From positions 26,639,986 to 26,703,985 of the forward strand of contig NC_088654.1 of NCBI RefSeq assembly GCF_964019385.1: 64,000 nucleotides of DNA, read 5' to 3'. The position numbers and the translations under genes were made by a program. The DNA comes from Sycon ciliatum (taxonomy: Eukaryota; Porifera; Calcarea; Leucosolenida; Sycettidae). This document shows, one piece after another, positions 23,888 through 33,116 of the stretch. Within the stretch, counting starts at the first letter, position 1; the number at the start of each line of letters is the position of its first letter. The notes below the pieces were generated by a model. The model was given only the letters and a program-made list of their open reading frames with translations. It was not told the origin of the DNA and did no database searches.

Positions 23888-25578
23888 TTAGAAAGGACAC
23901 CAGCTATTGACACCGGGAATGTAGCCATGGTTGGTCATGACCTGAACAAACTGGCTCGCATCGCTTCCAAAGTAGGCAACACTGACTTGGTGGTGGTTGA
24001 TGGCATCATCATTGGTACTATCACCTGGCAAGTGAGACTCTAGTCAGTGGCTTCCGCCGAAAGCAGTGCGGGTATTCGAGTAGCTTGGGGAAGAAGCTGG
24101 AGAAGAATGCCGCATTCACAACGAACACTCCCGAGTCATACTCTCCAGCGTTGAACCTATCCATTGCTGCACCAACGTAGACTGCCAGTTCGTCATGGTC
24201 GTCAAAGCGGGGTCCGGAGAAGTTTCCCCAAACTGTTCCTCTCCATGGTTTCATGTATCCATGGGACATGTGCGTTGTTTCTGCATCGATGACACACTCC
24301 TATATATTTCTACCCTTCCTCTCTCCATACTTCTGTCCCCCCCCCACTCTCTCTCATTCCTTCTGTCGTCCACATGTATCAAAGGAGGCGAAATCGCCTG
24401 TTTGTGGTGCGACGTTAAATAAACTTCTACAACTCCTCGTGGCTTGTCTCCGCTGGGCACACGGACACATCAAAACCAGTCCTAACCAATCGCCTGGCAA
24501 TACCAGCCAGTCGTCCTGGTGTCACGGGTATTGGAAGAAGTGCTGGTAGTGGTGGTAATGCGTCGTCTGGTGAACGAACAGCAATGTCACCGTTTACATG
24601 CCGTTCATAATGTTGGCCGTGTTGCTGGTCATTGGCCATACCGTGGCCATTGTTACCACTGCTACTCATCACATGTCTGCTTGGGTGATTGCGATGTCTG
24701 CTTGGGTGATTGCGGCGCTTTGCTTGACCTGCGTGTGTCGTCCGACTGTTGGTCTCGAACATTGGTTGCTCATCGGCGTCGTCATCAGTGTAGCTGTAGG
24801 CACCATTGTAATCAACATCGCCATGCGCCTCACAGTCGATATCATGTTGCTCGGCTTGAGAGTAACCAACGAATCTGCGCGCACGTTCCCGAACTGAACG
24901 CCTGCGCTTGTTACTGCTAGCCACCTGGGACAAAGCAGAGGAAGGTAGGCTCTCCTGCATTTCAAAGTCATCACCATGGAGATGATGCTTTGGCGGGGTG
25001 TCCGAATTGCTTGTGCCGTTGCAGAGTATAGATTTGCCTTTGGCCAGAATCTCCTTTGCTGTCAATTGATGTATGTTCTCTGGTGGTGTTGATTCCAGAA
25101 TTGCTTTCCAGAGCTGAAACACCTTCACTCCATTGTCTTCCAAGGAAATCCTATTGAACACTCGGAAATGCGACAAAGTCGTCGGAACTAACATGTTGGG
25201 GTCTTGACTGCGGATCATTCGTACTATCTTGTACCCGCGAATATACTCATAGACGTTGCTTCGTGTCAGGCCAACCTCAGTTTTCGTCCACACGTGAAAA
25301 CAGCTAGGGCTTAGAAGATGCTCGTCGTATAGCATGGAATGGAGGGCTTGTCCTACGGCATAGTACGAACCACGTCCATTCTGCTTGATGATGCCTTTCC
25401 AGTGCAACAGCCTATCACCGACAGTCTGCGCCGTTAGTGCCGGAGCTACTCCATCACTGATTGCTGGCGATTGCGCCTCCAGTGATGGTGGCGAATCCCA
25501 ATTGACCATCACGTCCATCAGCACTTCATAAGGCGAGGTCGCCCCGTGATTCTGCACAACCTTTGCTGCGGTCGACAT
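23888..25578 (-). pseudogene. DUF3102-like / Dam-like DNA methyltransferase fusion, broken
   Basis: The first part (25578 to 24427, 383 codons, good Kozak context AGAATG) is open. Residues ~55-125 have the spacing of bacterial plasmid/phage DUF3102-type proteins (YYAVGQALHSMLYDE, then LTRSNVYEYIRGYKIV), and ~128-183 match the block that follows it there (LVPTTLSHFRVFNRI, LTAKEIL). Residues 224-235 are basic (KRRRSVRERARR), a possible nuclear signal. From ~350, TPGRLAGIARRL looks like the start of a Dam-type adenine methyltransferase. The frame resumes across an insertion at 24302-24437 with WRGTVWGNFSG, GVFVVNAAFF and YPHCFRRKPL, then needs a one-base shift near 24030 to reach VAYFGSDASQF and a stop at 23888-23890. 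The usual Asn-Pro-Pro-Tyr/Phe is replaced by Asn-Phe-Ser-Gly, so activity is doubtful. Family assignment is from remembered motif order; no search was run. Confidence 0.6.
24302..24437 (+). mobile_element. Short retro-insert splitting the methyltransferase gene
   Basis: 136 bp including one copy of a 6-bp target duplication (ACTCCT at 24296-24301 and 24432-24437). Removing it joins the two methyltransferase parts in frame. The inserted 130 bp is CT-rich, then has a small hairpin (AGGCGAAATCGCCT, 24385-24398) and ends GCGACGTTAAATAAAC with an AATAAA at 24418. It looks like the 3' tail of a SINE or LINE. It cannot be a GT-AG intron, because no GT donor fits the join. Confidence 0.7.
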
Positions 25579-25631
25579 TCTCGCTTCAGACTCTCACCTT
25601 CATTCTTTCCTGAGGTTCTGCTTGGAAAGTT

Positions 25632-25904
25632 GAATGTCGTTGAGGTGCCGGTTGAGTTTCCGTCAGGCTTTTGATCAATGCACCTGTAAACAAGACAAAT
25701 ATACCAGTATTAAGTCAAGAAAAGAGTACTATGTGAAAACCTCTAGCTGCGAACAAGATAATAAGCCAGTATTCAATGTAGAAAGTATTCTTACCCATGA
25801 ACAAGACCCGAAACTCGTATGCCAGCGATGAAATATGAAAATTGATTGGATGTCGTTGAGGTCCCGCTTGCGTTTCCGTCAGGTTTTTAATCAATGCACC
25901 TGTG
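25632..25904. repeat. ~54-bp direct repeats around an S4 fragment
   Basis: A stretch starting GTCGTTGAGGTGCC and ending TCAATGCACCTGT (25635-25686) recurs at 25855-25906 (starting GTCGTTGAGGTCCC). Between them lie two or three S4 units (AACAAGAC, then GTAT and AAGTCAAGAAA). It sits about 60 bp upstream of the methyltransferase start codon. Confidence 0.75.
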
Positions 25905-25906
25905 CG

Positions 25907-26465
25907 TTTCGGTGTTATTGTGACAAGAAAGGAAATGACACTGATAGCACTGCAGTAGCTGATAAGCTGTAAAATCCAATCTTACCGATGTGTTTTGAGT
26001 TTCTTCTCGGAAGCGATCCCCTGGCACCTCCGATACGATCGATTCGATCCCGACCAGCTTCTCTACTACTGGTAGTTATTTATTTATTGCTCTAGACGCG
26101 GCTACTTCACAAACTTCTGTCTTCTTCTTCAATCTAGCCGAGATGAGCGCACCGTACAGCTCCGCAATAAAACAAGGTCCAACTGAAAGAACATTAGGCA
26201 TGACTGTCGTTTATGTACAGCTGCTGAAATACAGGCGAGCTTGTCCCATTGGTCACAGCCATGCTCTACACAGGGTGTATTCCGCTTTGGAACAATCATG
26301 ATGTCCAGTGGTCGCGGGGGAGTTAGACCCACTTACGTTCTCTGCTGGATTGTGCACTTCAGTATACGATGTAAATAAAATATTATTATGTAATGTCGAT
26401 TACAAAATCGTCATGTGTGCTTGTGGGCTTCTTCATTGCCGCTATTGTATGTATTATTAATGTAT
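25907..26465. other. Unassigned interval
   Basis: About 560 bp with no long open frame, no strong repeat and no recognised motif. Confidence 0.4.
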
Positions 26466-26469
26466 TCTT

Positions 26470-26608
26470 TACGTAGTCATGTGGTTTGCTTCATTGTCCG
26501 AAGAGTGCTCAATAATCATGTAGGGCAGAGCATTGTACACAAGAGAGAGATTGGAAGCTTTGTTACAACTCAGAGTTGTAACAAAGCTTCCAATCTCTCT
26601 CTTGTGTA
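26470..26608. repeat. Repeat with perfect 73-bp palindrome P2
   Basis: 26470-26570 repeats 20375-20480. 26536-26608 is a perfect odd palindrome (36-bp arms around A at 26572), starting TACACAAGAGAGAGATTGG and ending in its complement. It is the same arm as P1 but the centre is shorter. Confidence 0.9.
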
Positions 26609-26640
26609 ATGTATTCTTTATGTATTCTTTTTTGTATTCT

Positions 26641-27984
26641 TTAATAAGGGGGCGGCCTACCCATAAATTTCATATGGCATTCAATTGACCGTAACTTTGG
26701 TGTTTCTCAATGGATTTGAGTGAAATTTTGACCACACACTCCTGCCACTATGCTAGCCCTCAGGACATGATTTACAAGTTCTTGCGCCTCACTGACAGGC
26801 TTTCCAGGCCGGAAAAACTCAAATTTCTGGCATAGTGCCACGGTGTGCGAGCCACCCAGGAGCCAAACAAATGCATTTATAATTTTTTCACATTTTCGTG
26901 TCCATTCTGTCCGTGCGCGGGACCCAAACCTAAAACAAGTCCAGAAGCAGCCATGGGTGGTGGGGTAGGGCCCTTCAACGTGGCCCTGCAATCTGTCACA
27001 ACGGAACGAGTGGGCGTTCTCTCACAGACTCCCACAGACCCAAGTCAATTTTTGAATTTGTATAGGTTTAGCACGTGCACAGTGGGTTGGTCAAAGACCA
27101 TGATTGAGATACGAGAGGTACCTGGTTCAAGTCCTACCTGGGAGCGGTTTTTCCAGCCGTGCTGCTACCCACACCCAACTTGGAACTTGTGGCCAGGCAC
27201 AAGGGGTACATGGATGCAGCTAATGGGGTCGTTTTTGGCACTTGTGCCAGTGGTTGTGAGACTTGCCCACTCGCCCCCACCGTTAGGCGTTGCATCTGCC
27301 GCTAGGGTTTATCGGGTGTTAGCGGCCGTCGTGAGTTCCCTTCGGGAACGGATACGATAATTTACTTACTTACGTGCTACGAGGTCGTACCTTTGATACA
27401 ACATCCAGTGCTGGGACGTCCACAGCAAGCCATTTGCACAGCGCTGCACACCAAATCCAGGATACCCTCAGAAACCGGCAAAGACTACCACTCACGTTCC
27501 GCTACTGCCTAGTACTGAATCCTATCTGACTTCTTGACACGACTCAAACTTGCCAAAGTCACTAAATCAACGTCAACTACAATAATCAAGCCACATATCT
27601 GCAACGTCACGAGGGTGCTGGCAAAAGTCCTGCTGCACGGCAGAGGGCAAAGCCCGCCACCGTGCAGCCCAATACGTGGCTCAAAAACGTGATTTTTTGG
27701 ATTTGGAGCAAAATTCTGCACACTTTCGCGTGTTTCCATGATACGACAAGTTGCGCACGGTCTGCTCACATTCAAATACAGTGCTGCCAACAAATGACAG
27801 CGCGCAACAAAAACCTTTCCTTACAAGGGCACATTTTCGGCCATAACTCTTGAACGGCTGGTCAGATCGAGAAAGGATTTTCAGAGATTATGCAGCTGTT
27901 CATGCTCTTTCAACTGATGTAGCACTCGATATGAATTTACAAATTCGATTTTTCAGGGATTTTACGACCAGGCTGCCCCCTTAA
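26641..27984. mobile_element. Element A, copy 2 (inverted, SINE-interrupted)
   Basis: Reverse-complement copy of 21722-22773. Ends GGGGGCGGCCTACCC (left) and AGGCTGCCCCCTTAA (right). TTAA stands at 26641-26644 and 27981-27984; the left end has three extra bases (TTAATAAGG). A tRNA-derived SINE interrupts it at 27079-27371. Apart from that the two copies align over their full length with scattered substitutions. Confidence 0.85.
27079..27371 (+). mobile_element. tRNA-derived SINE in element A
   Basis: About 293 bp absent from the other copy of element A and flanked by a 6-bp duplication (ACGTGC at 27073-27078 and 27372-27377). It has an A-box-like GTTGGTCAAAGACC, a good B box GGTTCAAGTCC at 27124-27134 about 30 bp later, a body, and a 3' tail of TTAC repeats (27362-27373). 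These are the parts of a Pol III SINE. Confidence 0.8.
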
Positions 27985-28100
27985 CTGCGAATAAGAGAGT
28001 AATAAAAGTATAGGAATAAACGTCTACCTTCGAACAAGACGAGAAACATGTCAGCAGTATAGGAATAAACGTCTACATGCGAACAAGACAGCAATATGAG
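27985..28100 (-). repeat. S4 fragment
   Basis: About two S4-like units (TCGAACAAGACGAGAAAC, ATGCGAACAAGACAGC) between element A and the duplicated MITE, matching the order seen at 18520-18600. Confidence 0.65.
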
Positions 28101-28131
28101 TAATATGAAAACTCTAGTTGATTCGAATGGT

Positions 28132-28340
28132 GGTAAAAACACACCTGGCACAGTGGTAGTATCGCGGTAAATACATACCTGCCCTCACACGCTCTCTAGG
28201 CTGCAAAGTTTTTCTAGCACAGAGCTCTCCTTCCCACCACCACCAGCACACCATCAGTTCGCGCCTGGCGCCTAGTCAATGCATGGCTGGTGGTATCCGA
28301 CATAGCAGGCTGGGTCATACTGCCAGGTGTGTGTTTTACC
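28132..28340. mobile_element. MITE with ~20-bp inverted termini, copy 2
   Basis: Near-identical to 18597-18809, with the same neighbours on both sides, so it was probably copied as part of a segmental duplication and not by separate transposition. Confidence 0.6.
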
Positions 28341-28529
28341 AACAGTTGAACCAACCAACATTGGTGTCTTCTGCTGCAATCTCATGAATATTCTACCTTC
28401 GAAAAAGACGAGAAACGAACTTGTCAGCAGTAAAGGAAACTTCTAGCTGCGAACAATACAAGCAAACCTCCACCCGTAATCCGAGCATGCATTACAGTCT
28501 ATGCACAGTTGAGTCACAGTGTACAGTGG

Positions 28530-28897
28530 ATACATTTGTATACTGAGCTTGGTGTACGCCCACACATTGTCATGTACTGAGCTTGATGAGCTTGATTCTA
28601 CGCTGTTCGCTCTTCCGCGCTACATTATGTGGCGCCAGGCATTACTGCAATGTACGCCCACACGTCTCCCAACTAGTAAGTTACAGGGCAGTATAGCTGA
28701 TATCAAATGCCGTCAAACGTTCTGAAGACGTCGTTGGCAGAGCGACTGCTCGTACATGTAGTGAGTTTTAGGTACACCTTTCCATCTAAGATATTACTAG
28801 TGGATCTCGCTAAGTGTGTATTGTGATAATAGTACTCACTTAGCTGAAGCACACTGTTACAGCCAGTTGGAAAAGAAATTAGAACTTCCTAGTCAAA
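28530..28897. repeat. Dispersed repeat family D, copy 4, left part
   Basis: Matches 19028-19430 and ends at GAACTTCCTAGTCAAA (28882-28897), where the Penelope-like insertion starts. The copy resumes at 30709. Confidence 0.8.
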
Positions 28898-29227
28898 TAA
28901 TCGACGTGGAGACAACAATGTTATAATAGCAATAAAAAGAACAAATTCTGCAGTCATCGCCACACTACAACGAAGTCATGAAAGTTTACCAGAATTAATT
29001 TTCTTGTCACATTCATCAGTGGAAAGTCGTGACTGAAGAGTAACCATGCTGAACAATGATTAAATATACATTCAATGATGTGTTACGAGAACAAAATACA
29101 GTGCCAAAATAGAAAGAGGGAAGGTGAGACAATAGCAGTGAAGTGAGAGCTAAGTGCAACGGTGGGTGAAAAACTAATAATTATAACGCTAAAACTGTGT
29201 AGTGAGACAAACAATCATGCTGTGCAC

Positions 29228-29617
29228 CTACGAAAACAATTTTAACGCAACTACATGTTTCTTCTGCTTACAAAGATCAGGCTTATGCAAACGAATACAA
29301 ACAGCCTCAAGTACTTTCAACTGACTAGCATACCGTGCACGACAAAGAACAGAAAAACTAAAATCATCATACACCTGCAGACACTTAGGGTGAGACAACA
29401 AGTGAAGAAAAACGGCAGACTCCTTGCGATCACAATCACCATCTGATTCCTCGTCTCCAACAACCGCAACCTCGTCCTCCGTTTCATCTCCCAACTCGTC
29501 CTCAGTGTCGTCCTCCGTGTCATTCTCCTCATCAACACTGATCGGTCCCAGGCTCGTTTGACGTTGTTTAACCTCTGTTGGTTGACTCCTCCTTTGATTT
29601 TGATGGCAACTTGTTAC

Positions 29618-29651
<34 letters not shown>

Positions 29652-29911
29652 AAATCTTGTGTTCCCAGTGTCCTCGCGGATGCTTGATCTCCAGTACTGT
29701 AATAATTCATTGAATAATTAGCCGTTGATCGTCTAGGTCTTTGAATGTTGATTGTGTTACTTTCTTTGTTGAATTCCGTTCCCTTCAGCCTTCTTTCTCG
29801 TTGTTCACAATCAGTGCTTGCCTCATCCATATATGCACGTGCCACCGACACCACAGACTCAGCCCCAGCACCGCCGATGATAGATGTAGGTGGCGGTTCT
29901 GGGGGAGGCAA
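29228..29911 (-). pseudogene. Penelope-like protein C-terminus, left arm
   Basis: An open frame of 227 codons crossing the loop into the left arm. It has a poly-Thr run from the CAA repeat, an acidic stretch (VDEENDTEDDTEDELGDE), and a compact C-terminal domain (AVFLHLLSHPKCLQVYDDFS, then LKVLEAVCIRLHKPDLCKQK). That last block resembles the end of GIY-YIG endonucleases of Penelope-like elements, where a Glu in LEA is catalytic. The GIY-YIG motif and reverse transcriptase are missing. The loop-coded N-terminus differs from the right arm and is probably not native. Confidence 0.45.
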
Positions 29912-29959
29912 CAGTACTGGAGATCAAGCACCGGCGAGGACACTGGGAACACAAGATTT

Positions 29960-30017
<58 letters not shown>

Positions 30018-30407
30018 GTAACAAGTTGCCATCAAAATCAAAGGAGGAGTCAACCAACAGAGGTTAAACAACGTCAAACGAGCCTGGGACCGATCAGTGT
30101 TGATGAGGAGAATGACACGGAGGACGACACTGAGGACGAGTTGGGAGATGAAACGGAGGACGAGGTTGCGGTTGTTGGAGACGAGGAATCAGATGGTGAT
30201 TGTGATCGTAAGGAGTCTGCCGTTTTTCTTCACTTGTTGTCTCACCCTAAGTGTCTGCAGGTGTATGATGATTTTAGTTTTTCTGTTCTTTGTCGTGCAC
30301 GGTATGCTAGTCAGTTGAAAGTACTTGAGGCTGTTTGTATTCGTTTGCATAAGCCTGATCTTTGTAAGCAGAAGAAACATGTAGTTGCGTTAAAATTGTT
30401 TTCGTAG
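29745..30407 (+). pseudogene. Penelope-like protein C-terminus, right arm
   Basis: Mirror copy of the left-arm frame; 220 codons, stop at 30405-30407. From TGDQAPARTLGTQDL onward it has the same protein as the left arm, with a longer poly-Thr run (18 codons against about 10). Two copies in opposite directions keep an open C-terminal domain, so duplication was recent or the domain was intact when copied. No promoter or ribosome start context singles out a start. Confidence 0.45.
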
Positions 30408-30708
30408 GTGCACAGCATGATTGTTTGTCTCACAACACAGTTTTAGCGTTATAATTATTAGTTTTTCACCCACCGTTGCACTTAGCTCTCACTTCACTGC
30501 TATTGTCTCACCTTCCCTCTTTCTATTTTGGCACTGTATTTTGTTCTCTTAACACATCATTGAATGTATATTTAATCATTGTTCAGCATGGTTACTCTTC
30601 AGTCACGACTTTCCACTGATGAATGTGACAAGAAAATTGATTCTGGTAAACTTTTATGACTTCGTTGTAGTGTGGCGATGACTGCAGAATTTGAACTTCC
30701 TAGTCAAA

Positions 30709-31235
30709 GAGATAATAAACAGAACTTACTCACTGCAGCTGTTCAGCAGTCCTTCAGTTCCTCCAGTGTCCAAGAACGTCCAGCCTATCCTTCATAAACA
30801 TGTACATGCACAGACAGAAACACGAGCAGTTGCTGTTTCCTAACTCTGAGTTTCACGAACTGAATCGATCATTAGACGAAAATTTAACCAGTACTAGAAA
30901 TTTAATGTACATACAGGTAACGGCACTTGTCTTCCGCAATCTTGGAATACTCAAAATCTCCAATTGAACAACACGTGTGGCCTTTTTCTCCTTCTACTAT
31001 CGCCTTAGAGTTCTACTGTTTCATTTCGTAAAGAATGGCGTTGAAACTTGAAAGTAAGTGGCCTGTACCGTGCTGTACGCTACAATCAACTGTTCCATAG
31101 ACATAAAGTAGCTATGCGTCTTCCACAAAGGTCGAAGACATACAGACAGCATAGCAGAGCTAACCTTTTTCAACGCCAGCAATGTAGTTCTGACGCGACG
31201 GATACATTTCGAGCTAGTATAAGCCCAGCTGCAGC
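30709..31235. repeat. Dispersed repeat family D, copy 4, right part
   Basis: Continues the copy split by the 1.8-kb insertion; matches 19435-19900 (GTGTCCAAGAACGTCCAGCC, TTTCACGAACTGAATCGATC). Confidence 0.8.
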
Positions 31236-31326
31236 AGCACGTAGATCAGATCTACGTAGACCCAGCACGTAGATCAGATCTACGTGCTGATCTTCGTAGA
31301 TCAGCACGTAGATCTGATCTACTGGG
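31236..31326. repeat. Nested palindromes of CACGTAGATC
   Basis: Several overlapping copies of GCACGTAGATCAGATCTACG in alternating orientation. 31264-31288 is a perfect 25-bp palindrome. Absent at the matching point of copy 3, so it arose locally. Confidence 0.85.
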
Positions 31327-31603
31327 ACTGAAGTCACGTGAGTGAGGATAATCGATTTGTTGCCTTAGTAACTACAAGGACTACACAATGTACTTAATAT
31401 CATGCTGGGCCACCCACTGCGTCTTACGCCACTACATGTGCGCACTAAACACTAAAACAAGCAGCCATTACCATGATTAAAATTCTGATAACGTGCATTA
31501 TGTGTATGACATCTCACGAGGCGGGCGGCGGCAGTTCTCGCAACTCATCACGCCCACAGACCTCACAATCATGTCATAGACTAGTGAGGCACTGCTATGT
31601 GGT

Positions 31604-32129
31604 TAGGCCCCGGCGGATAATGCTAGTTATTTTCGGCAATTATGCTACTAGCACTGCTAGTATTAGTAGCAAAAGTGGCACATTATGCTAGTTTTAATGC
31701 TCGTTATGCTGGCTATGCTCAATTTTATGCCACTTTATATGGGGTCAAAAAAGTGTCACGGATGGACTTCACGCAACTCCACAAAAAAACTTACGGGATG
31801 CAATAATTATTAATTTAAAAACTTGGTGCTCTGTTCACCTGGCCGGGTACACATTGTTCTCCATGCAACACTAACGTAGCGTTATACGCTAGCATAGTGC
31901 AGGTAGAATACGTTATACTTCATGATCACCACATGGCAACAACATAGCAAGCCACTTTTTATACAATAACAACAACAAAAATCCCATGTTTTGCAACAAT
32001 ATGCTAGTTTTCGCAAGAATATGCTAGTTTTATGCAACACCTGCTGATTATGCTAGTGCAATGCTAGTTTCCAGAAAGTGCTAAAAATAATATGCTAGAT
32101 ATAATGCTAGCATTATCCGCCGGGGCCTA
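31604..32129. mobile_element. hAT-type MITE with 8-bp target duplication
   Basis: 526 bp. Perfect inverted ends of 23 bp beginning TAGGCCCCGGCGGATAATGC. An 8-bp duplication, TATGTGGT, flanks it at 31596-31603 and 32130-32137. The interior next to both ends is packed with ATGCTAG-type heptamers, as expected for subterminal transposase-binding sites. There is no transposase. Ends are related to those at 15368-15570. Confidence 0.92.
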
Positions 32130-32265
32130 TATGTGGTTGATCTACATTGCTGGAGAAGTACTGAAATACGCTAAAGTTGAGGGAAGTGCTTGACCTCACA
32201 ATGGCTCTAAACCTGGTTCAACCATTGTTGACGTGACATACAGCCTATAGCGCTAAAACCGTCAC

Positions 32266-33116
32266 AGGGGTATTTGTATTTGTATTTCTATTTATCTATT
32301 CTCCACAGGCCTTAGCCTAAATCGAGGGAGTCTCCTTATGAAGAAGAAGCTGAGGAGAGAAATAAGAGAAAGAATGATGCGGGGTGGTAGTAATATTAAA
32401 ACCCAGTGCTCTATGACATCGCTACTCTATGTGGAAACCAGAGGGCTCATAACGGGTGATAGCAAAGTGTGTGCGGACAAGAGCGATATAACAAGTCTTT
32501 CTGGGCTGGATACAGTACGAATGGCAGCTGGGAGGTAGTTCCATGTGGCAGTAGTGACAAAGAGAAAGGTGGCATGGGTGTGTGTGCTGGCTCTAGCAGG
32601 CACGATTACTACGGAGTAGATGTTGGGGGCGCCTGGCGCTGTTTGATACTGTGTAGCCTAAGTCCTCCAGTCCAGGGTCGTCATCTGGCTATGGATAAGG
32701 TGGTGGAGCTAAAGAAGGCACTGAATCATGAATGTGTCTTCGCCATGCGAGACTGGGCCACTGGAGGTGCGCGAAAAGTGAGGCTTTCGGCTCCGTTTGA
32801 GGAGGGTGCGCACCATACTGCCGCAGGATCACACGTGCAACTCTTGCCTGTAGCCGTTCTAGGACTAGGGTAGTAGCCTGAGCACTGGAGAGTTGAAATA
32901 ATTGCCAGAGGAATGAGGCGTATTCATTCCACAGGTCGAACCGGGTGATGAGTGATACAGCAATGTAATAGCGGGGAGTGGTGCTTTCTTGCTGGATTGC
33001 CGAGTGGGAGGTTCCATGGACCTCTCGTGTGCTCTGGATGGCAGTCGTGAGTCAGTTAAATGAGAATTCAAGTCGGCAGGAATAGCGCAAGCTCTCACGT
33101 AGGGAGCAGCACGCAA
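32266..33116 (-). pseudogene. Decayed LINE reverse transcriptase 3' end
   Basis: On the minus strand, in more than one frame, are pieces of a non-LTR RT C-terminus: LWNEYASFLWQL and LERLQARVARVIL (about 32850-32960), LQWPSLAWRRHIH (about 32730-32780) and ATWNYLPAAIRTVSSPE (about 32500-32560). Order and spacing fit the end of a LINE ORF2. Frameshifts and stops separate them. Downstream is a 3' tail with an AAATAC-type repeat at 32266-32310, typical of CR1/RTE-like tails. It belongs to a different family from the 12-kb LINE. Confidence 0.55.

Larger units (their letters stand above)
28898..30692. mobile_element. Inverted pair of Penelope-like 3' ends
   Basis: A 1795-bp insertion bounded by a 16-bp direct repeat, GAACTTCCTAGTCAAA (28882-28897 and 30693-30708); homologous empty sites exist at 11951 and near 19420. 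Inside, a left arm (28943-29700) and right arm (29911-30692) are near-perfect inverse copies, differing mainly in CAA-repeat length, around a 210-bp loop. Each arm encodes the same protein end. Inverted terminal duplication plus GIY-YIG-like C-terminus suggests a Penelope-like retroelement; a foldback DNA element is less likely given the 16-bp duplication. Confidence 0.65.

Noticed and set aside
24302-24437. Spliceosomal intron in the methyltransferase gene
   Set aside because: No GT-AG pair fits the in-frame join, and a 6-bp direct repeat at the edges points to insertion.
24519-24977. Frames of ~100-130 codons opposite or overlapping the methyltransferase fusion
   Set aside because: Shadows of the 383-codon frame; no motif of their own.
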